A DNA stretch of 13,414 nucleotides from Oceanihabitans sp. (GCA_018067265.1 JAGPUY010000309.1:1-13414); one strand, 5' to 3'. Positions 1-7,511 are shown, counted from the first letter of the stretch. Notes: generated by a model from the letters alone, not told the origin. Program-made: numbers and translations.

Positions 1-97
1 CCAACGCGCCATCTCTGTTACAAATAATAGCCGTTACCAATGCCGCTCGATTGTTTTGTAAAAAGTTAAAAGCACTATATGTCATAATTTTCAGCAT
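1..97 (-). CDS. possible 5' end of a divergent gene, product unknown (partial)
   Basis: On the minus strand a frame is open from an ATG at 97 (or a second in-frame ATG at 85) to the left edge, giving about 28-32 residues that begin MLKIMTYSAFNFLQNN. It would be transcribed away from the thi operon. The fragment is too short to recognise, and other frames here are also open on the plus strand, so coding is only suggested by the head-to-head layout and the amphipathic N-terminal composition. There is no clear ribosome binding site, which is normal for this group. The 1-97 stretch could equally be intergenic or the 3' end of a plus-strand gene. Confidence 0.3.
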   Translation of the reverse strand, partial: MLKIMTYSAFNFLQNNRAALVTAIICNRDGAL

Positions 98-126
98 TTA
101 AAAAAGTTAAAATCAAATAATACAGA

Positions 127-156
127 CTGTGTTATTAAAAATAATGACTACTTTGG
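127..156 (+). promoter_or_regulatory. candidate promoter of the thi operon
   Basis: A TACTTTGG motif at 149-156 resembles the Bacteroidota -7 element TAnnTTTG, although it is one base short between TA and TTTG. It would place the transcription start near 160, just before the riboswitch aptamer begins at 163. No good TTG -33 element is visible; CTGTGTT at 127-133 is the closest at about the right distance. Position is the main support. Confidence 0.35.
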
Positions 157-162
157 TCGCTT

Positions 163-248
163 AAACTTTAGGAGTAGCTATATTAATATATAGTTTGAGA
201 CATATCCTTAGAACCTGATTAGATTAATATCTACGTAGGAAAAAGTTA
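163..248 (+). promoter_or_regulatory. TPP riboswitch (THI element) aptamer
   Basis: The conserved THI-box parts occur in order. P1 is AACTTT (164-169) paired with AAAGTT (242-247). P2 is GGA (171-173) with TCC (205-207). P3 is CTATAT/ATATAG (178-183 with 188-193) with a TAAT loop. The pyrimidine-sensing motif is TTGAGA (195-200; usual form CTGAGA). The conserved ACCTGAT follows near 213-219. P5 is TAGAT/ATCTA (220-224 with 229-233), also with a TAAT loop, and the diphosphate-binding region reads ACGTAGGAA (233-241). Helices P3 and P5 are almost wholly A-U. The aptamer lies just upstream of a complete thiamine operon, so it very likely lowers thi expression when thiamine pyrophosphate binds. 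Confidence 0.94.
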
Positions 249-274
249 ACAGCTTTAGTGGCTGTCCCTTTTCT
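249..274 (+). terminator. possible riboswitch expression platform (weak hairpin)
   Basis: ACAGC (249-253) can pair with GCTGT (261-265) across a 7-nt loop, followed by CCCTTTTCT. It begins right after the 3' strand of riboswitch helix P1, where a TPP-controlled terminator would be expected. The stem is only 5 bp and the U tract is short and interrupted, so control might instead act on translation initiation further down the 85-nt leader to thiS. Confidence 0.35.
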
Positions 275-349
275 ATTCTCAATCCTTTTATTGTTTATAC
301 TATTACCATTTGTGTACTTAAACACATTTGAAATGTAATTTTATATATA

Positions 350-553
350 ATGATAACCGTAAAAGTCAATAACACAACACACCAAATTCCTTGTAATCAT
401 TCGTTAGAAATTCTATTAAAACGGTTAGCAATTTCCGTTGATGGAATTGCTGTTGCTATAAATGAAAATATTATTTCAAAAACAGATTGGATCAACACCA
501 CACTCCTAGATGGTGATAACATCTTAATTATTAAAGCAACTCAAGGTGGTTAA
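350..553 (+). CDS. thiS: sulfur carrier protein ThiS
   Basis: A 67-residue beta-grasp (ubiquitin-like) protein of normal ThiS length, beginning MITVKVNNTTHQIP and ending in the essential Gly66-Gly67 tail (ATQGG). In the known pathway ThiF adenylates this C-terminal glycine, it becomes a thiocarboxylate, and ThiG takes the sulfur from it to build the thiazole. The start ATG at 350 lies 85 nt after the attenuator-like hairpin with no clear Shine-Dalgarno sequence. It is the first gene of the operon, followed after 56 nt by thiC. All the partners it needs (thiG, thiH, thiF) lie downstream on the same strand. Confidence 0.95.
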   Translation: MITVKVNNTTHQIPCNHSLEILLKRLAISVDGIAVAINENIISKTDWINTTLLDGDNILIIKATQGG

Positions 554-609
554 TATTTGCAGACTACACACAAAAATTATCTCTTAATCCATAAGAAAAG
601 CATACGACA

Positions 610-2469
610 ATGAAAAAAAAAGACACAGCACCTAAAAAAGACCAAATTACAAGACACCCTTTTCCAAACTCGACAAAAATTTATGTCCAAGGAAAAATAT
701 ACCCACAGATTAATGTGGCTATGCGTAATATAACTTTAAGTGAAACTAAAGATTCGGTAACAGGAAAATTAACTCCTAACGAGCCTATTACCGTATATGA
801 TACTTCGGGTCCTTATACAGATCCTAATAAGCCAATTAACATCCATGAAGGAATCGAACGCATTAGAGAACAGTGGATTTTAGATCGTAATGATGTGGAG
901 CAACTAGAGGGTTTTTCTTCAAAATACTGCAACGAGCGCCTTCATGATTCTAGTTTAGATCATATGCGTTTTTCGCTTCTTAAAAAACCATTACGTGCAA
1001 AAAAAGGTAAAAATGTAACTCAACTACATTATGCTAAAAAAGGCATTATTACGCCAGAGATGGAATATATCGCCATTCGTGAAAACCAACGAATTGACGA
1101 GATGACCGAAATAAGAAAACAACATACAGGAGAGCATTTTGGGGCCTCCATTCCTGCCAAAATCACTCCTGAATTTGTGCGTGACGAAGTTGCAAGAGGC
1201 CGTGCTGTAATCCCCTCAAATATTAATCATCCAGAAGCTGAACCTATGATTTTAGGGCGTAACTTTTTGGTTAAAATTAATGCTAATATTGGGAATTCTG
1301 CTACCACTTCTTCTATTGAAGAAGAAGTAGAAAAAGCAGTATGGGCTTGTCGTTGGGGAGCGGATAATATCATGGATTTATCTACAGGAGAAAATATTCA
1401 TGAAACTCGGGAATGGATTGTACGTAATTCACCAGTACCAGTTGGTACAGTGCCTATTTACCAAGCCTTAGAAAAAGTAAATGGTGTTGCAGAAGACTTA
1501 ACTTGGGAAATTTTTAGAGACACATTAATTGAGCAAGCCGAACAAGGAGTGGATTATTTTACCATTCATGCTGGAGTATTATTGCGTTATGTTCCAATGA
1601 CTGCGAAGCGTGTTACGGGTATTGTCTCAAGAGGTGGTTCCATTATGGCTAAATGGTGTTTATCACATCATAAAGAGAGTTTTTTATACACGCATTTTGA
1701 AGAGATTTGTGAAATTTTAAAGACCTACGATGTTGCCTTTTCTTTAGGGGATGGTTTACGTCCTGGCTCTATTGCCGATGCTAATGATGAAGCGCAATTT
1801 GCGGAATTAGAAACTTTAGGGGAATTAACGCAAATAGCCCGTAAACACGAAGTACAATGCTTTATTGAAGGACCAGGTCATGTACCTATGCATATGATTA
1901 AAGAAAACATGGAAAAACAAATGGAGGTTTGTGACGAGGCGCCGTTTTATACATTAGGGCCTTTAACAACAGATATTGCTCCTGGATACGACCACATTAC
2001 TTCTGGTATTGGTGCGGCTATGATTGGATGGTATGGTTGTGCTATGTTATGCTATGTAACCCCTAAAGAACATCTAGGTTTACCTAATAAAGAAGATGTA
2101 CGTGTTGGTGTTGTAACGTATAAATTAGCAGCGCATGCTGCCGATTTAGCCAAAGGACATCCAGGATCTCAACACAGAGATAATGCCTTAAGTATGGCAC
2201 GTTTTGAATTCCGTTGGGAAGATCAATTTAATTTAGGATTAGATCCAGAACGCGCACGCGAGTATCATGATGAAACATTACCTGCTGCTGGTGCCAAAAT
2301 CGCTCATTTCTGTTCGATGTGTGGACCTAAATTCTGTTCGATGAAAATATCTCAAGAAGTCCGAGATTTTGCTGCCGAAAACGTCATTGTTGATAATGAA
2401 GTTATTCAAAAAGGAATGGATGAAAAATCTAAAGAGTTTAAAGAGAAAGGTTCTCGAGTACACTTATAG
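610..2469 (+). CDS. thiC: phosphomethylpyrimidine synthase ThiC
   Basis: A 619-residue radical-SAM enzyme that rearranges aminoimidazole ribotide (AIR) to hydroxymethylpyrimidine phosphate (HMP-P), the committed step of the pyrimidine branch. The family-specific C-terminal cluster motif CX2CX4C is intact (Cys568, Cys571, Cys576, in FCSMCGPKFCSM). Other conserved ThiC stretches are visible: NIGNSATTSSIEEEVEKA, VPVGTVPIYQAL, SRGGSIMAKWC, SLGDGLRPGSIADANDEAQ, EGPGHVPMHMI and LGPLTTDIAPGYDHITSGIG. Length is normal for ThiC with an N-terminal domain, and a lysine-rich C-terminal tail follows the cluster. The ATG at 610 is the only sensible start. A hairpin follows 10 nt after the stop, and the operon continues 78 nt after the stop. 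Confidence 0.98.
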   Translation: MKKKDTAPKKDQITRHPFPNSTKIYVQGKIYPQINVAMRNITLSETKDSVTGKLTPNEPITVYDTSGPYTDPNKPINIHEGIERIREQWILDRNDVEQLEGFSSKYCNERLHDSSLDHMRFSLLKKPLRAKKGKNVTQLHYAKKGIITPEMEYIAIRENQRIDEMTEIRKQHTGEHFGASIPAKITPEFVRDEVARGRAVIPSNINHPEAEPMILGRNFLVKINANIGNSATTSSIEEEVEKAVWACRWGADNIMDLSTGENIHETREWIVRNSPVPVGTVPIYQALEKVNGVAEDLTWEIFRDTLIEQAEQGVDYFTIHAGVLLRYVPMTAKRVTGIVSRGGSIMAKWCLSHHKESFLYTHFEEICEILKTYDVAFSLGDGLRPGSIADANDEAQFAELETLGELTQIARKHEVQCFIEGPGHVPMHMIKENMEKQMEVCDEAPFYTLGPLTTDIAPGYDHITSGIGAAMIGWYGCAMLCYVTPKEHLGLPNKEDVRVGVVTYKLAAHAADLAKGHPGSQHRDNALSMARFEFRWEDQFNLGLDPERAREYHDETLPAAGAKIAHFCSMCGPKFCSMKISQEVRDFAAENVIVDNEVIQKGMDEKSKEFKEKGSRVHL

Positions 2470-2479
2470 ACTTTAAAAA

Positions 2480-2503
2480 TACCCGCAGATAATACTGCGG
2501 GTA
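2480..2503 (+). terminator. strong hairpin after thiC (9-bp stem)
   Basis: TACCCGCAG (2480-2488) pairs perfectly with CTGCGGGTA (2495-2503) across an ATAATA loop. On the plus strand no U tract follows (AATAAGCC), so it more likely acts as an RNA stabiliser or processing site, or gives partial attenuation between thiC and the distal genes. Read on the minus strand, the hairpin is followed by TTTTTAAAG and looks like an intrinsic terminator, but no minus-strand gene is apparent here for it to terminate. The hairpin is certain; its role is inferred. Confidence 0.6.
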
Positions 2504-2547
2504 AATAAGCCTCTAGTCTTTTGAAGTAATCTACTCCACATAAATAC

Positions 2548-3141
2548 ATGGTAATTGTAATCTCACCAGAACAGGATGTTCCTAACGAAATGGAAATACT
2601 ACATCAATTATTTGATGCAGGATTGAAATATTATCATCTCAGGAAACCGAATAAAGATTACAGTGCCCACCAGGACTATTTAAATCGAATAGATAAACAA
2701 TACCATAACAGAATCGTCGTGCATGCATATCATGAATTAATAAACGATTTTAATTTAAAAGGGATTCATTTTAAAGAACAAAACCGGATGGACAACATGG
2801 ATGTCCTTGAACAATATCTTGAACGTTTACATCGGCTAGGAATATGGGTAAGTACCTCATTTCATGACACACAAACGCTAAGTGCTTGTGTGTTAAAATT
2901 GGATTATTATTTTTTATGTCCTGTGTTTAATTCTATTTCTAAACAAGGGTATCCAGGTCTTGGTTTTGATGTGAATGCAATAGATAAATCCGTTATTGGT
3001 TTGGGTGGTGTTTCTATAGAAAATCTAATAAAATTAGACACATTAGGCTATGCTGGTGCAGGTGTTTTAGGAGCTATTTGGACAAATGACCAACCTGTTA
3101 CCGTTTTTAAATCCATAAAAAAGCATTTTGAAAAAGAATAA
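2548..3141 (+). CDS. ThiE-fold paralogue, probably TenI-like
   Basis: A 197-residue protein of the thiamine phosphate synthase/TenI TIM-barrel superfamily. Visible barrel landmarks are YYHLRKPNKD (28-37), GIHFKEQN (72-79), DYYFLCPVFNS (119-129), SISK (129-132), the phosphate-loop strand VIGLGGVS (149-156) and GVLGAI (172-177). Compared with the true ThiE encoded two genes on, the IND metal/substrate loop (IIND in ThiE) reads VVHA (57-60), and the second Asp (HLGKTD) is Asn (HFKEQN). ThiE catalysis therefore looks lost. TenI of Bacillus, the same fold, is a thiazole tautomerase; the residue aligning with its active-site His in the GHVF motif is Pro125 here, so even that role is uncertain. It lies between thiC and thiD, and its last codons overlap the thiD start by 14 nt. 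Automated pipelines would probably call it thiE. Confidence 0.8.
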   Translation: MVIVISPEQDVPNEMEILHQLFDAGLKYYHLRKPNKDYSAHQDYLNRIDKQYHNRIVVHAYHELINDFNLKGIHFKEQNRMDNMDVLEQYLERLHRLGIWVSTSFHDTQTLSACVLKLDYYFLCPVFNSISKQGYPGLGFDVNAIDKSVIGLGGVSIENLIKLDTLGYAGAGVLGAIWTNDQPVTVFKSIKKHFEKE

Positions 3142-3892
3142 CTACATATTGAGCATTGCAGGATTTGACCCTAGTTCGGGGGCGGGTATTACTTCAGATA
3201 TTAAAACTTTTGAAGCCCATAACCTTTACGGATTATCTGTTTGTACTGCTGTCACTGTTCAAAATGACATTCATTTTAAGGCTTGCCAATGGATCGATGA
3301 CGCAGTGATCCTTTCACAAATAGAGATCCTTTTTGAACGCTTTGACATTGCAGTAGTTAAAATAGGAATTATTAAATCTTGGGACACTTTAGTATTGGTC
3401 TTAGAGCGATTACACAAGTTAAACCCTAACATTAAAATAATTTTAGATCCCATTATGAAAGCTAGCGCTGGGTTTGATTTTCATAGTACCGAAAACCAAA
3501 ACTTATTGATTAAAATTTGGACATTATGTTATGTGATTACTCCTAATTATGATGAAATACAATCCCTTTACGCCAATTTAACCATTGAAGCTACTTTATA
3601 TAAAATAAGTCGCTTTACTAATATTCATTTAAAAGGAGGACATCGTATTGATAAAAAAGGATGGGATGTATTATTTTATGATAACAAAAGTGTAGAACTC
3701 CCGCCTTTAGCAATTAATACAACAGATAAGCACGGTAGCGGTTGTGTATTATCTGCTGCTTTGGCTAGTTATATTTTATTAGAACAAGATTTAGAAAACG
3801 CCTCTAAAAAGGCAAAATACTATACCGAAGGGTTTTTAAATTCAAACAAAAGTTTACTTGGTAAACACTACAAAATTAATAACAACAACTAA
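3128..3892 (+). CDS. thiD: hydroxymethylpyrimidine (phosphate) kinase ThiD
   Basis: A 254-residue ribokinase-fold enzyme that phosphorylates HMP and HMP-P to HMP-PP for ThiE. Seen in the sequence: the N-terminal signature YILSIAGFDPSSGAGITSD (6-24; usual form SIAGSDPSGGAGIQAD), TAVTVQN (40-46), LDPIMKASAG (106-115), HLKGGH (167-172) and the anion-hole/catalytic region TTDKHGSGC (198-206). The start codon is TTG at 3128, inside the end of the preceding gene (14-nt overlap). There is no in-frame ATG before the SIAG motif, so TTG is the best start and suggests translational coupling. Length is normal. The Phe in place of Ser in the first motif is minor. thiE follows after 3 nt. Confidence 0.95.
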   Translation: MKKNNYILSIAGFDPSSGAGITSDIKTFEAHNLYGLSVCTAVTVQNDIHFKACQWIDDAVILSQIEILFERFDIAVVKIGIIKSWDTLVLVLERLHKLNPNIKIILDPIMKASAGFDFHSTENQNLLIKIWTLCYVITPNYDEIQSLYANLTIEATLYKISRFTNIHLKGGHRIDKKGWDVLFYDNKSVELPPLAINTTDKHGSGCVLSAALASYILLEQDLENASKKAKYYTEGFLNSNKSLLGKHYKINNNN

Positions 3893-3895
3893 GCT

Positions 3896-4537
3896 ATGAG
3901 GATACCAAAGTTACATTATATCTCGCAAGGAGCCGTTCCTAAAGATCATGTAGAGAATATCTATAAAGCGTGTTCGTCTGGAGCTAAACTGGTGCAATTA
4001 CGCTTAAAAAATTGCGAGGAATCGGAACTATTAAAAATTGCCCAAGAGGCTAGAACAATTACAACTCATTTTCAAACTAAATTAATTATTAATGACCATT
4101 ATAAAATAGCTAAAACCATGCAAGCGGATGGTGTCCATTTAGGAAAAACAGACATCTGCCCTACTGTTGCTAGACAACATTTGGATAGCTGGCAAATGAT
4201 AGGCGGTACGGCTAATACGCTACAGGATTGTGAAAATTTAATTAGTAAAAACGTAGATTATATAGGCTTAGGGCCGTTTAGTCATACAACTACAAAAGCT
4301 AATTTAAGTCCTATTTTGGGACTGAAAGGTTATACCACAATTATAGATAGCTTACACACAAAAACGCCCATTATAGGTATTGGAGGTGTGACACTTAAAG
4401 ACGTTAAAGACCTATTAAGTACAGGTATTTCTGGCATCGCTGTATCTGGCGCAATAACAAGTAATTTTAATAGTATAACCACATTCCATCAATTATTAAT
4501 AACCTCTGTAATTCAAGAGAAACGCCATATATTTTAA
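3896..4537 (+). CDS. thiE: thiamine phosphate synthase ThiE
   Basis: A 213-residue TIM-barrel enzyme that joins HMP-PP and carboxythiazole phosphate to give thiamine phosphate. The canonical motifs are intact: QLRLK (34-38), LIINDHYKIA (63-72, with Asn66 and Asp67), ADGVHLGKTD (77-86, metal-binding Asp86), IGGTANT (102-108), DYIGLGPFSHTTTK (121-134), PIIGIGG (158-164) and GIAVSGAI (180-187). It is thus the functional synthase of the operon, in contrast to the ThiE-like protein at 2548-3141. The ATG at 3896 is 3 nt after the thiD stop, and thiG starts 6 nt after its own stop. The C-terminus ends in a short basic tail. Confidence 0.97.
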   Translation: MRIPKLHYISQGAVPKDHVENIYKACSSGAKLVQLRLKNCEESELLKIAQEARTITTHFQTKLIINDHYKIAKTMQADGVHLGKTDICPTVARQHLDSWQMIGGTANTLQDCENLISKNVDYIGLGPFSHTTTKANLSPILGLKGYTTIIDSLHTKTPIIGIGGVTLKDVKDLLSTGISGIAVSGAITSNFNSITTFHQLLITSVIQEKRHIF

Positions 4538-4543
4538 TAAAAC

Positions 4544-5314
4544 ATGAACGATATTTTAAAAATAGCAGACAAACAGTTTCAATCCAGATTATTTACTGGA
4601 ACAGGAAAATTTAGCTCTAATGCTTTAATGGCTGAAGCTTTAATTGCTTCAGAAAGTGAATTAATTACTGTGGCATTAAAACGTGTTAATGTTGCTAATA
4701 AAAACGATGACATGCTAAACAGTATTTTGCGTCCAAATGTAAATGTATTACCCAATACATCTGGTGTAAGAAATGCTAAAGAAGCAATTTTTGCTGCTCA
4801 GTTAGCCCGTGAAGCTTTAGAAACAAATTGGATTAAATTAGAAATCCATCCCGATCCTAAATATTTATTACCCGATCCCATTGAAACACTAAAAGCGGCC
4901 GAATCTTTAGTTAAACTAGGCTTTGTTGTAATGCCGTACATCCATGCAGATCCTGTTTTATGTAAACGACTTGAAGATGTAGGTGTGCAATGTGTAATGC
5001 CATTAGGTGCGCCTATAGGAACTAATAAAGGAATTAAAACCGTGGATTTTTTAGAGATTATTATTGAGCAAAGTAACGTACCCGTGATTGTAGATGCCGG
5101 TATTGGAAGTCCTTCGCATGCTGCATATGCAATGGAGTTAGGCGCCGATGCTGTTTTAGTAAATACAGCCATTGCCGTATCACAAAATCCTACAGCAATG
5201 GCAATAGCTTTTAAGCTTGCCGTCGCTGCTGGTAGAATGGCTTTTAATGCAAAATTAGCAAGTGTAAAAACACATGCAGAAGCTAGTAGTCCGCTGACTT
5301 CTTTTCTGAATTAA
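4544..5314 (+). CDS. thiG: thiazole synthase ThiG
   Basis: A 256-residue (beta/alpha)8 enzyme of normal length that condenses 1-deoxy-D-xylulose 5-phosphate, dehydroglycine and sulfur from ThiS thiocarboxylate into the thiazole. The Schiff-base lysine is Lys98 in NWIKLEIHPDPKYLLPDP. Other family stretches are FTGTGKF (17-23), LPNTSG (69-74), VMPLGAPIGTNKGI, VPVIVDAGIGSPSHAA and GADAVLVNTAIA. It needs ThiS (thiS, 350-553) and, as thiO is absent, dehydroglycine from ThiH, encoded next. It starts 6 nt after thiE and is followed by thiH after 21 nt. Confidence 0.98.
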   Translation: MNDILKIADKQFQSRLFTGTGKFSSNALMAEALIASESELITVALKRVNVANKNDDMLNSILRPNVNVLPNTSGVRNAKEAIFAAQLAREALETNWIKLEIHPDPKYLLPDPIETLKAAESLVKLGFVVMPYIHADPVLCKRLEDVGVQCVMPLGAPIGTNKGIKTVDFLEIIIEQSNVPVIVDAGIGSPSHAAYAMELGADAVLVNTAIAVSQNPTAMAIAFKLAVAAGRMAFNAKLASVKTHAEASSPLTSFLN

Positions 5315-5335
5315 AACGAACGAAAAACATAAAAT

Positions 5336-6454
5336 ATGTCTTTTAAAAATACTTTTGAAACCTACGATTGGGATACTTTAGAAAAAGAAATCTATAGCTA
5401 TAGCGCCTTAGACGTTAGGCAGGTTCTGGATAAAGAGAAAATTAGCTTAGACGATTTTAAAGCTTTAATATCCCCAGCTGCTAAACCTTTTCTTGAAGAA
5501 ATAGCGCAACGTAGCCATGCATTAACTAAAAAAAGGTTTGGTAATACAATACAAATGTATGTGCCCATGTACTTGTCTAACGAATGTCAAAATATTTGTA
5601 CCTATTGTGGTTTTAGTATGACTAATAAAATCCCGCGCAAGACTTTAAAAGACGATGAAATTTTAAAAGAAGTTGCCTACTTAAAAACCAAAGGGTATGA
5701 CCATATTTTATTGGTCACAGGTGAGGCTAACAAAACCGTTGGCGTGTCATATATAAAACATGCAATCGAAATAATTAGAACCCATTTTAGCACTATTACT
5801 ATCGAAGTACAACCTTTGGATCAAGAAGAATACAAACAGCTTGCAGATGCCGGTTTATATGCTGTTTTAGTTTACCAAGAAACGTATCATAAAGCCACAT
5901 ATAAAATACATCATCCGAAAGGCAAAAAATCTAATTTTGATTACCGTTTAGAAACAGCAGATCGGCTTGGTAAAGCAGGAATTCATAAAATAGGAATAGG
6001 TGCGCTTTTTGGCTTAGAAGATTGGCGCGTGGATAGTTTTTATACCGCATTGCATTTAAAATATCTACAAAAAACGTATTGGAAAACAAAATACTCCATC
6101 TCATTTCCTAGACTTAGACCACATCAAGGGGACGTGCAACCTAAAGTAGAAATGACGGACGCTGATTTGGTACAAGTTATTTGTGCCTTCCGCTTGTTAG
6201 ATGAAGATGTAGAATTATCTATGTCTACTCGTGAAAGTGAACATTTCAGAAATAACATTATTAATTTAGGAATTACCTCTATTAGTGCCCAATCTAAAAC
6301 GAATCCGGGTGGTTATGTGGTCGACCCTCAATCTTTAGAACAGTTTGAAATTTCGGATGAAAGAAGTACCGACGAAGTAAAACAAATGATTGAAGCACAA
6401 GGATATCAAGTAGTATGGAAAAATTGGGATACAAGTTATACAAAATTGGATTAA
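5336..6454 (+). CDS. thiH: 2-iminoacetate (dehydroglycine) synthase ThiH
   Basis: A 372-residue radical-SAM enzyme that cleaves tyrosine to dehydroglycine and p-cresol for the thiazole branch, typical of bacteria without glycine oxidase ThiO. The cluster motif CX3CX2C is Cys84, Cys88 and Cys91 (in NECQNICTYCGFSM). Further family features are LLVTGEANKTVGVSYI, VQPLDQEEYKQL and YQETYHKATY, followed by IGIGALFGLEDWR and STRES near the C-terminal half. Radical-SAM chemistry of ThiC and ThiH makes both branches of the operon sensitive to oxygen and iron supply. thiF starts 1 nt after the stop, so the two are probably translationally coupled. Confidence 0.97.
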   Translation: MSFKNTFETYDWDTLEKEIYSYSALDVRQVLDKEKISLDDFKALISPAAKPFLEEIAQRSHALTKKRFGNTIQMYVPMYLSNECQNICTYCGFSMTNKIPRKTLKDDEILKEVAYLKTKGYDHILLVTGEANKTVGVSYIKHAIEIIRTHFSTITIEVQPLDQEEYKQLADAGLYAVLVYQETYHKATYKIHHPKGKKSNFDYRLETADRLGKAGIHKIGIGALFGLEDWRVDSFYTALHLKYLQKTYWKTKYSISFPRLRPHQGDVQPKVEMTDADLVQVICAFRLLDEDVELSMSTRESEHFRNNIINLGITSISAQSKTNPGGYVVDPQSLEQFEISDERSTDEVKQMIEAQGYQVVWKNWDTSYTKLD

Positions 6455-6455
6455 A

Positions 6456-7511
6456 ATGGATTTAACTTCAGCTGAACAACAACAATACAGCAGACACTTA
6501 GTATTGGATGAAATTGGTGTAAACGGACAATTAAAAATAAAACAAGCTAAAGTATTAGTTATTGGTGCTGGAGGATTGGGATGTCCTGCTTTACAATATT
6601 TAACCGCCGCCGGAATTGGTAGCATTGGCATTGTGGATGATGATGTTGTGGAGCAATCTAATTTACAACGGCAAATATTATATACGCATCAAGATATTAA
6701 TAAAAGTAAGTCTGTAACAGCAGCAAAGCGTTTACAATTACTTAATCCTTTGATCAAGTTGGATTCTTATAATACAAGACTTAACAAAACCAACGCTCTT
6801 GATTTATTGGATAAATACGATATCCTAATAGATGGAACGGATAACTTCGCAACGCGATATTTAATTAACGATGCGGCTGTGTTATTAAATAAACCAGTAG
6901 TTTTTGGATCTATTCATAAGTTTGAAGGACAGGTCTCTGTTTTTAACTATAATAACGGACCGACTTACCGATGTTTGTTTCCTGATTTTCCAAAAGAGAA
7001 CCAAGTACCTAATTGTTCGGAAGCTGGCGTATTAGGAGTATTACCAGGTGTTATAGGTGCTTTACAAGCTAATGAAGTGTTAAAAATGGTTTGTGGTATT
7101 GGAGAGGTTTTATCGGGAAAACTATTGACGTATAACCTGTTAAATATGACGCAAATGGTGTTCCGTTTTAAAAAGAATACCAGCATAAAAATTAAGCATC
7201 TAGCTGCAGATTACAATCTAAACTGTAGCCTTCCTGATGTAAGTCTTGGCATTACATTAAGTGAAATTAAAAAACAATCCGGAAAGTACAATTTATTAGA
7301 CGTCCGTGAGGATCAGGAAAGAGCTTCACATCATATAGGAGGACAACATATTAAGCTTTCTGAATTACGAGATAGAGTAACAGAAGTTTTACTAGATAAA
7401 GATTTAGTAGTGTATTGTGCATCTGGTGTACGAAGTAAAAAGGCTATTGAAATATTAAAAGAACAAGGAGTGAATATCACGCTTTTATATTTGAAAGGTA
7501 TGCTCTTTTAA
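6456..7511 (+). CDS. thiF: ThiS adenylyltransferase ThiF fused to a rhodanese domain
   Basis: A 351-residue E1-like (ThiF/MoeB) enzyme that adenylates the C-terminal glycine of ThiS and helps load sulfur on it. Residues 1-250 hold the ATP-binding loop GAGGLGCP (37-44), SNLQRQ (68-73), GTDNFATR (127-134) and the conserved Cys187 in PNCSEAGVLG. A C-terminal rhodanese domain (about 265-351) has LLDVRED and the persulfide loop CASGVRS with Cys321, so it may bring the sulfur itself. Two oddities are seen. The zinc-binding CX2C pairs of the family are each reduced to one Cys (Thr170/Cys173, and Cys257 with no partner). The rhodanese domain ends at YLKGMLF, roughly a dozen residues before the usual end, exactly where an inverted repeat begins. 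The ATP-binding loop and both reactive cysteines are intact, so function is plausible. Confidence 0.94.
   Translation: MDLTSAEQQQYSRHLVLDEIGVNGQLKIKQAKVLVIGAGGLGCPALQYLTAAGIGSIGIVDDDVVEQSNLQRQILYTHQDINKSKSVTAAKRLQLLNPLIKLDSYNTRLNKTNALDLLDKYDILIDGTDNFATRYLINDAAVLLNKPVVFGSIHKFEGQVSVFNYNNGPTYRCLFPDFPKENQVPNCSEAGVLGVLPGVIGALQANEVLKMVCGIGEVLSGKLLTYNLLNMTQMVFRFKKNTSIKIKHLAADYNLNCSLPDVSLGITLSEIKKQSGKYNLLDVREDQERASHHIGGQHIKLSELRDRVTEVLLDKDLVVYCASGVRSKKAIEILKEQGVNITLLYLKGMLF

Noticed and set aside
4798..5172. 124-aa minus-strand open frame opposite thiG
   Set aside because: It lies wholly inside the well-supported thiG and has no recognisable domain.
6335..6631. 98-aa minus-strand open frame across the thiH-thiF junction
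   Set aside because: It overlaps both the end of thiH and the ATP-binding loop of thiF, and its cysteine/proline-rich content is typical of an antisense shadow.
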